Shown here: piece by piece, positions 1 through 5,719 of the stretch
Layout: the number at the start of each line of letters is the position of its first letter
Numbering within the stretch: the first letter of the stretch is position 1
Origin: F23-D06 sp045116675
GTDB taxonomy: Bacteria > Bacteroidota > Bacteroidia > Bacteroidales > WCHB1-69
Assembly: GCA_045116675.1 (NCBI GenBank)
Contig: JBGUMF010000010.1
Span: 1 to 17,884 of the forward strand
Reading direction: 5' to 3'
Length of the DNA stretch: 17,884 bases
Notes under the pieces: generated by a model
What the model saw: the letters and a program-made list of their open reading frames with translations, nothing else
Database searches by the model: none
Told to the model about the DNA's origin: nothing
Program-made: the position numbers and the translations under genes

Positions 1-3
1 TTT

Positions 4-366
4 TCATTTCTGTATGTTATAAAGGTTAATAATTTCATTTATATCGATGTCCAGCAATTTCAAATTTTTAATGAAAACCGGCACTTCCTCCTCCATGAAC
101 TGCTTCTTGCGCAGGATTTTGATCTTTTCCACGGCATCTTCCGTGACGAAGAAGCCGATGCCCCGCTTGTTGAGGAATATCTCATTGTTCTGGAGGTAGT
201 CGTAGGAGCGCATTACCGTGTTAGGGTTCACCTCGAACATCACGGCCAGCTCGCGCACCGACTTGGCCTTGTCGCCGGGCTTCCAAGCAGAAGTGAGGAT
301 CTGCTCGAACACCCAATCGACAATCTGCATGTATATGGTCTGTGTGTTGTTGAAATCTATAGCCAT
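4..366 (-). CDS. GntR-family (YtrA-type) transcriptional regulator
   Basis: Complete 120-residue protein. Residues about 10-78 form a GntR winged helix-turn-helix: an IYMQIVDWVFEQIL helix, then KPGDKAKSVRELAVMFEVNPNTVMRSYDYL, where the recognition helix carries the NPNTVMR signature, then a wing ending GIGFFV. The short C-terminal tail of about 40 residues is too small for a FadR, HutC or MocR effector domain, which fits the YtrA subfamily that typically controls ABC transporter operons. It begins one base after the stop of the permease gene and is the last visible gene of the operon. An operator-like palindrome at 2207-2228 overlaps the predicted start of transcription, so I infer autorepression. 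The inducer is unknown; in characterised YtrA relatives it is often cell-envelope stress or an antibiotic. Confidence 0.93.
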   Translation of the reverse strand: MAIDFNNTQTIYMQIVDWVFEQILTSAWKPGDKAKSVRELAVMFEVNPNTVMRSYDYLQNNEIFLNKRGIGFFVTEDAVEKIKILRKKQFMEEEVPVFIKNLKLLDIDINEIINLYNIQK

Positions 367-367
367 A

Positions 368-1090
368 TTATGCCTCCGTTTCTTTTAATCTCAGAAAACT
401 CAATACATAGAAATAGATGATGTTTGCTGATAAAATCAGATACCCTACGGTATTCGTTATCCAATCAGGCAACGTGGCCCTGGAACTGAAGGTCCACGCG
501 AAATCGTGGAAGGCGGCATCCTTGGGTATCAGCGTAATCCCATTCACCCAAACCGTCAAAGAAACCAAGAGGGAGAAAACCATACTTATCAGCAAACCGA
601 CACCAATAGTGGACAGCGTTGTTCTTCTGCGGAAATAAATGCTCCCAAAAAAGAAGACAGACAGCGTGGCATAGATCATCAGTACCCAATTGTCATCAAA
701 GCTAGTGTATAAAAACACACCATCATATCCGCGCACCTTCCAAAACAAATGCGCCAGTGCTAGACCCAACGCCGAAGATATCACCAATCCTACCACATAA
801 TAGATATTGGCTAATATCATGTTGGTGACAACCTTTTCGCTGTTGGAGGCGGGAATGGCAAGATAATGGATTTTCGGCGAACTGCTGTGCAAGTTGCGGA
901 ACAGACGCTCCGGATAAATCATCAGAAAAACGCACGAGACAAACAATGCGAAATTCAAATTGGTGGGACTTCCATTTATAATGGACCCAAACAACACAAC
1001 GGCCGCCAATATGCCGAACTGGAACAGGTCGGTTTTCCAATTTTCTATGAAATAGGCCTTCAAAAGGTTTTTTATATTCTTGGTATTCAT
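368..1090 (-). CDS. ABC-2-like permease, six predicted membrane spans
   Basis: Complete 240-residue integral membrane protein. Hydrophobic segments are visible at roughly residues 23-38, 46-60, 92-115, 134-152, 161-182 and 214-233. A conserved-looking loop LAIPASNSEKVVTN after the second span resembles the LPAS..EK motif of Bacteroidota ABC-2-type permease subunits that partner a separate ATPase. It lies between the 73-aa membrane protein (18-bp gap) and the GntR regulator (1-bp gap), in one operon with the ATPase at 1339-2175. By analogy it should form the membrane channel of that transporter. The substrate cannot be read from the sequence; antimicrobial-peptide or lipid-targeting drug efflux is only a guess from the YtrA context. 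Confidence 0.82.
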   Translation of the reverse strand: MNTKNIKNLLKAYFIENWKTDLFQFGILAAVVLFGSIINGSPTNLNFALFVSCVFLMIYPERLFRNLHSSSPKIHYLAIPASNSEKVVTNMILANIYYVVGLVISSALGLALAHLFWKVRGYDGVFLYTSFDDNWVLMIYATLSVFFFGSIYFRRRTTLSTIGVGLLISMVFSLLVSLTVWVNGITLIPKDAAFHDFAWTFSSRATLPDWITNTVGYLILSANIIYFYVLSFLRLKETEA

Positions 1091-1108
1091 AATCTTAGAT
1101 TTTTAGGG

Positions 1109-1330
1109 TTATTCATCAATTTCCGTTTCAGCGTTTATCACCTGTATGGTGTCCGCATCAATAATGATTCTCTGACTGTTCGTCTCTCGAGGTTGTTTCA
1201 TAAATTCCTCAGTCTTTCTAATCTGGCCGTTGTGATATGCCTTTCTGATTTCCACCGTGAAAAAGACAACCATCAGCACGGCTGCTGCTATCAACGTGAT
1301 AATCAAAATCTTGTTCGTATATTTTTTCAT
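1109..1330 (-). CDS. small single-span membrane protein in the ABC operon
   Basis: A 73-residue protein with one N-terminal hydrophobic helix (about residues 7-25, ILIITLIAAAVLMVVFF) preceded by lysines, followed by a charged, soluble tail of about 48 residues. I recognise no family. It sits 8 bases after the ATPase stop and 18 bases before the permease start, on the same strand, so translation within the operon is likely. The positive-inside rule puts the short N terminus in the cytoplasm and the tail in the periplasm. It could be an accessory subunit of the transporter. An alternative is a small unrelated protein, but tight spacing and a Lys-rich start typical of the organism's other genes favour a real gene. 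Confidence 0.7.
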   Translation of the reverse strand: MKKYTNKILIITLIAAAVLMVVFFTVEIRKAYHNGQIRKTEEFMKQPRETNSQRIIIDADTIQVINAETEIDE

Positions 1331-1338
1331 AATGTTGT

Positions 1339-2175
1339 TTATTTAAAAAGGTTGGAAATCTCGTTTTTGTTGGAAATGGCCGCATTGAAGAGCAATTCGA
1401 GGTCGAGGCTGGAATCCAGATGGTTCACATTCTCCTTCACCTGATAGTTGCCGCGCGGGTTTTCCTCGGTATAGAACACCTTGCCGTCGGCGCTCTTCGT
1501 GTTGTCCACATCAAAGAGCAGCTTCTGGGTAATCTCATACGAGGATTCGTTAAGCAGCATGTGACCGTTATCAAGGATGGCCACCATGTCGATGAGGCTG
1601 TGCAGGTCGCGCACCTGATGCGTGGAGATGATGACCAGACGGGTGTCGTCCGCCGCGGAGGCCATCAGCTTGCGGAATATGCTCTTGGAAGGGATGTCCA
1701 AGCCGTTGGTGGGCTCGTCCATGATGAGCACTTTGGTGTTGGTGGCCAACGCAAAGGCAATGAGCACTTTCTTCTTCTGTCCGTGCGAGAGCTTGTCCAT
1801 GTAGCCGGTTTCTTTGTCCAATTCCAGCTCGCAGAGGAAATCCACAAACTGATCGTGGTTGAAGTTGGGATAGAACGGAGCGTAGGCAGCCTCGAATTGT
1901 TCAATCTTGAGGTGCGGCACAAACATCTCTTCCTGAAGGAAATAGACGTCGTGCATAGCTTCGGCCTTGCGCAGCGTGGCGTTTTCGCCCAGAAGGGTGG
2001 CCGTGCCGCTGTCAGGGAAGCGCAGTCCCGACATGATTTTCAACAATGTGGTCTTGCCGGCACCGTTTTTGCCCAGCAAACCGTAAATGTGCCCCGGCTC
2101 CATCGTCAAGCTCAACTCCTTGAACAGGGGTCTGCTCTTGACGTAACCGAAATGGATGTTTTCTAACTGTATCAT
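1339..2175 (-). CDS. ABC transporter ATP-binding protein
   Basis: Complete 278-residue nucleotide-binding subunit. All canonical motifs are present: Walker A GKNGAGKT (residues 35-42), Q-loop glutamine at 81, signature LSHGQ (129-133), Walker B VLIMDEP (149-155), D-loop GLD (158-160) and switch histidine H186. About 80 residues follow the core as a C-terminal extension of unknown role. It is the first gene of a four-gene operon with a small membrane protein, a six-span permease and a YtrA-type GntR regulator, so it should power that permease. The signature LSHGQ replaces the commoner LSGGQ, as in many ABC-2 (CcmA-like) ATPases. A promoter with TAnnTTTG and a palindromic operator lie directly upstream. 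Confidence 0.95.
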   Translation of the reverse strand: MIQLENIHFGYVKSRPLFKELSLTMEPGHIYGLLGKNGAGKTTLLKIMSGLRFPDSGTATLLGENATLRKAEAMHDVYFLQEEMFVPHLKIEQFEAAYAPFYPNFNHDQFVDFLCELELDKETGYMDKLSHGQKKKVLIAFALATNTKVLIMDEPTNGLDIPSKSIFRKLMASAADDTRLVIISTHQVRDLHSLIDMVAILDNGHMLLNESSYEITQKLLFDVDNTKSADGKVFYTEENPRGNYQVKENVNHLDSSLDLELLFNAAISNKNEISNLFK

Positions 2176-2206
2176 GACAATAATATTTAAGTGTTTTACT
2201 TGTTTA

Positions 2207-2228
2207 GTGTGTTAGTGAACTAATACAC
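2207..2228. promoter_or_regulatory. operator-like palindrome, probable GntR/YtrA site
   Basis: Two 10-base arms, GTGTGTTAGT and ACTAATACAC, flank a 2-base centre (GA). They match at 9 of 10 pairs, the exception being G opposite T. The GTGT...ACAC ends resemble YtrA-type operators as I know them. It lies 31 bases upstream of the ATPase start and overlaps the position where transcription from the -7 box at 2231-2238 should begin, so bound repressor would block initiation. The right-hand sequence TAATACACC (2221-2229) recurs exactly at 2237-2245, overlapping the -7 box, and may be a second half-site. Confidence 0.7.
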
Positions 2229-2230
2229 CG

Positions 2231-2260
2231 CAAAAGTAATACACCAAAATGATTTGTCAA
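2231..2260 (-). promoter_or_regulatory. Bacteroidota-type promoter of the ABC-GntR operon
   Basis: Read on the minus strand, TACTTTTG at 2238-2231 is an exact match to the -7 consensus TAnnTTTG. A TTGAC stretch at 2260-2256, 17 bases upstream of it, is a plausible but imperfect -33 element (consensus TTTG). Transcription would start near 2224, inside the palindrome, leaving a leader of about 50 bases before the ATPase start. Confidence 0.65.
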
Positions 2261-2472
2261 TAGTTTTAGAAAAATTTTTTCTTACTGATTTCCAGCTATT
2301 TACAAAATAGCTTGAATTTTTTCAGAAAAAGATGGGTGATTTTTCGGAGAAAATCGGGGAGGAGGTTGGCAATTAGCTATTTCCGTTAGCCATTGAACTA
2401 TGGCTATGAACTATAAAATCTATAGTCTCTGGTCTTAAACTCGCAAATCACACTCTTTTGTCTTTTCGTGTC
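2261..2472. other. AT-rich intergenic stretch with small inverted repeats, no gene
   Basis: No coding sequence is credible here. Three short hairpins are visible: AGCTATTT/AAATAGCT around ACA at 2294-2312 (8-bp stem), AGCCAT/ATGGCT at 2388-2405, and CTATA/TATAG at 2411-2425. None has a T-tract that would make it an intrinsic terminator on either strand. The stretch separates the ABC operon promoter from the repeat cluster that follows. Confidence 0.55.
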
Positions 2473-2484
2473 GCACTGCAGTGC
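2473..2484. repeat. perfect 12-bp palindrome flanking the REP-like pair, left side
   Basis: GCACTGCAGTGC is a perfect palindrome ending 11 bases before the left REP-like copy. Its core CACTGCWGTG is shared with the hairpin at 2648-2665 on the far side of the inverted pair, so the two appear to be outer elements of one symmetric composite. Confidence 0.6.
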
Positions 2485-2495
2485 AGACGCCTCAA

Positions 2496-2540
2496 AATTC
2501 CCCTTCTATTTTAGAAGGGGTAGCCGTAGGCTGGGGTAGT
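2496..2540 (+). repeat. REP-like repeat, copy 1
   Basis: First of three copies of a 45-48 base element. It starts AATTCCCCTTCT, folds as a hairpin (CCCCTTCTA/TAGAAGGGG, 3-base loop), continues into a short second hairpin (AGCC-GTA-GGCT at 2522-2532), and ends GGGGTAGT, followed by AATAT as in the other copies. Copy 2 at 2592-2639 is in opposite orientation, 51 bases away. It lies between the end of the der-acetyltransferase genes and the ABC operon promoter. No encoded protein spans it convincingly. Confidence 0.88.
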
Positions 2541-2591
2541 AATATAAAGAATCTGAATACCTTAGAAAAATAAGGAATAAAATCCATATTA

Positions 2592-2639
2592 ACTACCCCG
2601 CCCTTCGGGCACCCCTTCTGAATAATCAGAAGGGGAATT
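2592..2639 (-). repeat. REP-like repeat, copy 2, inverted
   Basis: On the minus strand this reads AATTCCCCTTCTGA, loop TTAT, TCAGAAGGGG, then GCCC-GAA-GGGC and GGGGTAGT, followed by TAATAT. It is the same element as copies 1 and 3. The first stem is one pair longer (10 bp) and the second stem has different bases that still pair. With copy 1 it forms a 144-base inverted arrangement (2496-2639), like a bacterial interspersed mosaic element. Confidence 0.88.
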
Positions 2640-2647
2640 GCTTTTGC

Positions 2648-2665
2648 GCGGCACTGCTGTGCCGC
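2648..2665. repeat. hairpin flanking the REP-like pair, right side
   Basis: GCGGCAC/GTGCCGC arms (7 bp, perfect) enclose TGCT. It begins 8 bases after the inverted REP-like copy and shares the CACTGCWGTG core with the palindrome at 2473-2484. It also lies 44 bases beyond the stop of the acetyltransferase gene. There is no T-tract on the minus strand, so a role as an ordinary intrinsic terminator is unlikely. Confidence 0.6.
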
Positions 2666-2709
2666 AATCATTATTTGCAAGGGGAAATATGAATCATGGT
2701 GACGGCAGG

Positions 2710-3300
2710 TCAATCACCGTTTTTTATCATCTTCCAATACAGATGATTAAATGCCACAACATTCCAGTCGGTGATGACGAAGCCGAGGCGGGTGTAGATA
2801 CGTTGACCGTTAAGGTTGTCGGGGTCCACCAGAAGGGAAATACTCAAATCAGGGTGGTTTTGTTCTGCCCAGGCGATGCGCGCCTGCATGAGGCTCGTGC
2901 CCACACCGCGCCGGCGGTATTGCGGCAGCACGGCCAGCGTGTCGAGATAATACTCGCCGGCGCCCGCCTCATCGGGCATGGCATCCAGGTCCAACTCCCG
3001 AAAGTGGGGCAACTCACGGAAAGTAGTGTTGCGCATCTGGTGATAATATTCTCCAGGATAGGAGATTAACGCGCCCGCAACTTCGCCGTCCACCTCGGCC
3101 ACCAGCGCGTGACGGTAGCTGTAGAGTGTGTCTTCCCGCGCCGCCAGCGGGGCCAGTCCGGAAGCTACTTTCGTGTTGAATTCGTTTTCTTTTTCAAAAA
3201 TCTCAAACCCGATGCCCTCGCACACACAACGCCCCAAAAAAACAGCGTCTTCAGGAGTGGCAGAGCGCATGATCATGCCTATTTTGTCATTGTTCTTCAT
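2710..3300 (-). CDS. GNAT-family N-acetyltransferase
   Basis: Complete 196-residue protein. Residues about 10-190 fit the GNAT fold. Motif A, LAVLPQYRRRGVGTSLM (122-138), contains the acetyl-CoA pyrophosphate-binding R-x-x-G-x-G/A loop (RRRGVG), and the later segment LNGQRIYTRLGFV (163-175) is the typical motif B with its N...A/I-YxxLGF pattern. An RxATPEDA start (MRSATPEDA) is also typical, and translation could begin at Met9 or Met11 instead of Met1. The gene starts 14 bases after the der stop on the same strand, so the two are probably cotranscribed. The acyl acceptor is unknown: the family acetylates amines on proteins, antibiotics or small molecules. Confidence 0.92.
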   Translation of the reverse strand: MKNNDKIGMIMRSATPEDAVFLGRCVCEGIGFEIFEKENEFNTKVASGLAPLAAREDTLYSYRHALVAEVDGEVAGALISYPGEYYHQMRNTTFRELPHFRELDLDAMPDEAGAGEYYLDTLAVLPQYRRRGVGTSLMQARIAWAEQNHPDLSISLLVDPDNLNGQRIYTRLGFVITDWNVVAFNHLYWKMIKNGD

Positions 3301-3314
3301 GGCATCGTAACATC

Positions 3315-4619
3315 CTATTTTTTCCGGAAGTAGATTTCCATCGGCACGCCGGAATAGTTCCAGTTTTTGCGTATCTGATTCTCTAAGAAACGCTTATACG
3401 AATCCACTACATACTGCGGAAGATTGCAGAAGAAGGCGAAGCTGGGATAGGCAACCGGTAGCTGCGTCACGTATTTGATGCGGATCACCTTGTCCTTGTT
3501 CATGGGCGGCGGCGTATTCTGGATGATGGGCAGCATCACATCGTTCAATTCGGAGGTGGAAACCTTGCGGGTACGGTTCTTATAGACCTCCACAGCGGTT
3601 TCCAACACCTTGTAAATGCGCTGTTTTTCCAATACAGACGTGAAAATGATGGGCACATCGTTAAAGGGCGCGATGCGCTTCTTGATCAGATCCTCGTACT
3701 CTTTGTGCGTGTGGTTGTCCTTTTCAATTAAATCCCACTTGTTCATCACTACCACCACGCCTTTGTGGTTGCGGGCGGCGAGGCCGAAAATGTTAAGGTC
3801 TTGCTGGTCAAAGCCTTGCGAGGCATCAGCCATCACGATGCACACGTCGGCGTTCTCTATGGAGCGCACAGCACGCATCACCGAATAGAACTCCAAATCC
3901 TCCTCTACTTTGCTTTTCTTGCGCAATCCGGCCGTGTCGATGAGGTAGAAGTCGAAGCCGAAATTACGGTAGCGGGTGAAGATCGTGTCGCGGGTGGTGC
4001 CGGCCAGCGGCGTCACGATGTGACGGTCCTCGCCCAGAAACGCGTTGATAATGGAGGATTTGCCCACATTGGGCTTGCCCACGATGGCAATGCGCGGCAG
4101 GTCGTCGGGCGCATGCTCCACATCCTTGGAAAAATGCTTCACCACCTCGTCCAACAAGTCGCCGGTACCACCGCCGGACGCGGCGGAGATGGGGAACACC
4201 TGCTCCACCCCCAATGCGTAGAACTCGGCATAATCAAAAAAATTGCTTGGACTATCTATCTTGTTAACAGCCAAATAATAGGGTTTCTTGGAACGGCGGA
4301 GAATCTGGGCCACCTCCTCATCCAATGGTGTCAATCCCTCGCGGCCATCCACCATGAAGACAATCACGTCGGATTCCTCGATGGCCAACTGCGCCTGCTT
4401 GCGGATTTCGGCTTCGAAGATATCGTCGGAGCCCACCACGTAGCCGCCGGTGTCGATGACCGAAAACTCGTAGCCGTTCCAGTCCGACTTGCCGTAATGG
4501 CGATCGCGGGTAACGCCTGCCACAGAGTCCACGATGGCCTCGCGGGCTTTGATCAGCCGGTTAAACAACGTTGATTTGCCCACATTGGGCCTACCGATTA
4601 GAGAGAGGATGTTTGACAT
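3315..4619 (-). CDS. der: ribosome-assembly GTPase Der (EngA)
   Basis: Complete 434-residue protein with the diagnostic double GTPase architecture. G domain 1 has GRPNVGKS (9-16), DTGG (56-59) and NKID (119-122). G domain 2 has GKPNVGKS (181-188), DTAG (228-231) and NKWD (293-296). A C-terminal KH-like domain (about 350-434) follows, ending in a basic tail. Der is an essential GTPase that binds the 50S subunit and helps its late maturation. Length and motifs are normal. The G5 of the second domain reads TSVLE rather than the usual SAL.G, a mild deviation. It lies downstream of yicC, 136 bases away with a REP-like element in between, and upstream of the acetyltransferase. Confidence 0.97.
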   Translation of the reverse strand: MSNILSLIGRPNVGKSTLFNRLIKAREAIVDSVAGVTRDRHYGKSDWNGYEFSVIDTGGYVVGSDDIFEAEIRKQAQLAIEESDVIVFMVDGREGLTPLDEEVAQILRRSKKPYYLAVNKIDSPSNFFDYAEFYALGVEQVFPISAASGGGTGDLLDEVVKHFSKDVEHAPDDLPRIAIVGKPNVGKSSIINAFLGEDRHIVTPLAGTTRDTIFTRYRNFGFDFYLIDTAGLRKKSKVEEDLEFYSVMRAVRSIENADVCIVMADASQGFDQQDLNIFGLAARNHKGVVVVMNKWDLIEKDNHTHKEYEDLIKKRIAPFNDVPIIFTSVLEKQRIYKVLETAVEVYKNRTRKVSTSELNDVMLPIIQNTPPPMNKDKVIRIKYVTQLPVAYPSFAFFCNLPQYVVDSYKRFLENQIRKNWNYSGVPMEIYFRKK

Positions 4620-4634
4620 GATAGTTGGATTATT

Positions 4635-4668
4635 GGGGTTAAAGGGGTGAATGGGGTAAAGGTGGAGG
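4635..4668 (+). repeat. 9-base-periodic G-tract array upstream of der
   Basis: GGGG runs start at 4635, 4644 and 4653, followed by GG at 4661-4662, 4664-4665 and 4667-4668. The period of the long runs is exactly 9 bases (GGGGTTAAA, GGGGTGAAT, GGGGTAAAG). The G-rich strand is the template strand of der, so the der leader RNA would be C-rich here. The spacing would permit a quadruplex in single-stranded DNA, but no function is shown. Confidence 0.5.
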
Positions 4669-4673
4669 TGAAT

Positions 4674-4718
4674 AATTCCCCTTCTATTTTAGAAGGGGTG
4701 GCCGTAGGCCGGGGTAGT
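4674..4718 (+). repeat. REP-like repeat, copy 3
   Basis: Single copy of the element seen at 2496-2540 and 2592-2639, with the same CCCCTTCTA/TAGAAGGGG first hairpin. The second hairpin is GGCC-GTA-GGCC (4700-4710), and it ends GGGGTAGT followed by AATAT. It differs from copy 1 at only two positions, both in the outer pair of the second stem. It sits in the gap between yicC and der. Confidence 0.88.
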
Positions 4719-4755
4719 AATATGAATAGGTGAATGGGATACTGTCCCCTGTTCA

Positions 4756-5628
4756 CTATAAAATATTAGCCAACTGTTCTTTCAGTTTTTCGAGCTCGTC
4801 TTTCATGCGGACCACAATCTGCTGGATGTTGAAGTCGTTGCTCTTGGAACCGAGGGTGTTGATCTCGCGGCCGCACTCCTGCACGATGAAGCCGAGTTTC
4901 TTGCCGTTGGCCTGTGGTTCGGCCATGGTTTCGAGGAAGTAGTTGCAGTGTTTGCGCAGGCGCACTTTCTCTTCGGTAATATCCAGTTTTTCAATGTAGA
5001 AGAAGATCTCCTGCTCCATGCGGTTGGGGTCGAACTGCACCTTGGGCCCGAGGTCGTCGATACCTTTGTCGAATTTGGCCCGCAGGGTGGCGATGCGGTT
5101 CTCCTCGAAGGGCGTCACCTCGTCAATCATGTCGCGGATGAGACCAATACGCTTCTCAAAATCCTTGGCCAGCACGGCGCCTTCCGTGAGACGGAAGTCA
5201 TTCACCTTGTCGCAGGTCTCCTGAATGGCCGCCTTCACTGCATTCCAGAGCTCCTCGGAAAGCTCCTCCTGCGGCGTGGAGATCACGTCGGGCATACGGA
5301 GCACCTGCATGAAGATGTCGCTCTCGACGGGGTTTCCCAATTCTTTGGAAAGCACATTGAGGGCATCGTAGTAGGATTTGGCAAGCTCGGGGTTTATGGC
5401 CACCGTAGCCGCCGCGTTTTTGTCGATATTGATGGTGACATCAATCTTGCCGCGCTCCAATTCATGGGAAATCAGGGAGCGGATTTCGTTCTCGTTGTTA
5501 CGGAAGAGCGGGGCAATACGAGTGTTGAGGTCGAGCTGCTTGCTGTTGAGCGTGCGAATCTCAATGGTGATGGACTTGCCAGTGACCTCGATGGTCGTGC
5601 GCCCGAAGCCGGTCATGGATTTTATCAT
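4756..5628 (-). CDS. yicC: YicC/YloC-family endoribonuclease
   Basis: Complete 290-residue protein. The start MIKSMTGFGR and the C-terminal segment GKKLGFIVQECGREINTLGSKSND (about 243-265) are signatures of the YicC/YloC family: an N-terminal YicC domain followed by a DUF1732 domain, ending in a helical tail. Family members form a multimeric clamp that cleaves RNA, and E. coli YicC was linked to turnover of a small RNA. Residues usually conserved around the REINT..SK motif are intact. It has its own candidate promoter at 5650-5657 and lies upstream of der. In many bacteria yicC neighbours gmk; gmk is not next to it here. Confidence 0.95.
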   Translation of the reverse strand: MIKSMTGFGRTTIEVTGKSITIEIRTLNSKQLDLNTRIAPLFRNNENEIRSLISHELERGKIDVTINIDKNAAATVAINPELAKSYYDALNVLSKELGNPVESDIFMQVLRMPDVISTPQEELSEELWNAVKAAIQETCDKVNDFRLTEGAVLAKDFEKRIGLIRDMIDEVTPFEENRIATLRAKFDKGIDDLGPKVQFDPNRMEQEIFFYIEKLDITEEKVRLRKHCNYFLETMAEPQANGKKLGFIVQECGREINTLGSKSNDFNIQQIVVRMKDELEKLKEQLANIL

Positions 5629-5649
5629 AGTATCAGATTTTTAGGTCTG

Positions 5650-5657
5650 CAAAAATA
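5650..5657 (-). promoter_or_regulatory. -7 promoter element of yicC
   Basis: Read on the minus strand, TATTTTTG exactly matches TAnnTTTG. It is 21 bases from the yicC start codon, giving a very short leader. The upstream T-run belongs to the terminator of the preceding secreted-protein gene, so termination and re-initiation signals abut. No clear -33 TTTG is visible because the terminator stem occupies that position. Confidence 0.6.
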
Positions 5658-5658
5658 C

Positions 5659-5700
5659 AAAAAATCAGCGGTCGCTTCGACACTCGCCGCGACCGCTGAT
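5659..5700 (-). terminator. intrinsic terminator of the T9SS cargo gene
   Basis: Perfect 12-bp stem, ATCAGCGGTCGC (5664-5675) with GCGACCGCTGAT (5689-5700), loop of 13. On the minus strand it is followed by a run of T (5664-5659). It begins 20 bases beyond the stop of the secreted-protein gene. Confidence 0.88.
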
Positions 5701-5719
5701 GCAATATTTGAACGTGAAA

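Noticed and set aside
1420..2166. 248-residue plus-strand open frame antisense to the ABC ATPase
   Set aside because: Opposite a gene with every ABC motif; the composition is typical of a shadow frame.
2496..2639. inverted REP-like pair considered as a CRISPR array or att site
   Set aside because: There are only two copies, in opposite orientation, without regular spacers, and no cas, integrase or recombinase gene is nearby.
2648..2665. hairpin considered as terminator of the acetyltransferase gene
   Set aside because: The stem is good, but the minus-strand sequence after it (GCAAAAGCAATT) lacks a T-tract.
2492..2713. 73-residue minus-strand open frame over the REP-like pair
   Set aside because: It is made almost wholly of repeat sequence read through both inverted copies; no start context and no domain.
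3765..4574. 269-residue plus-strand open frame antisense to der
   Set aside because: Shadow of the conserved GTPase gene; it has no motif of its own.
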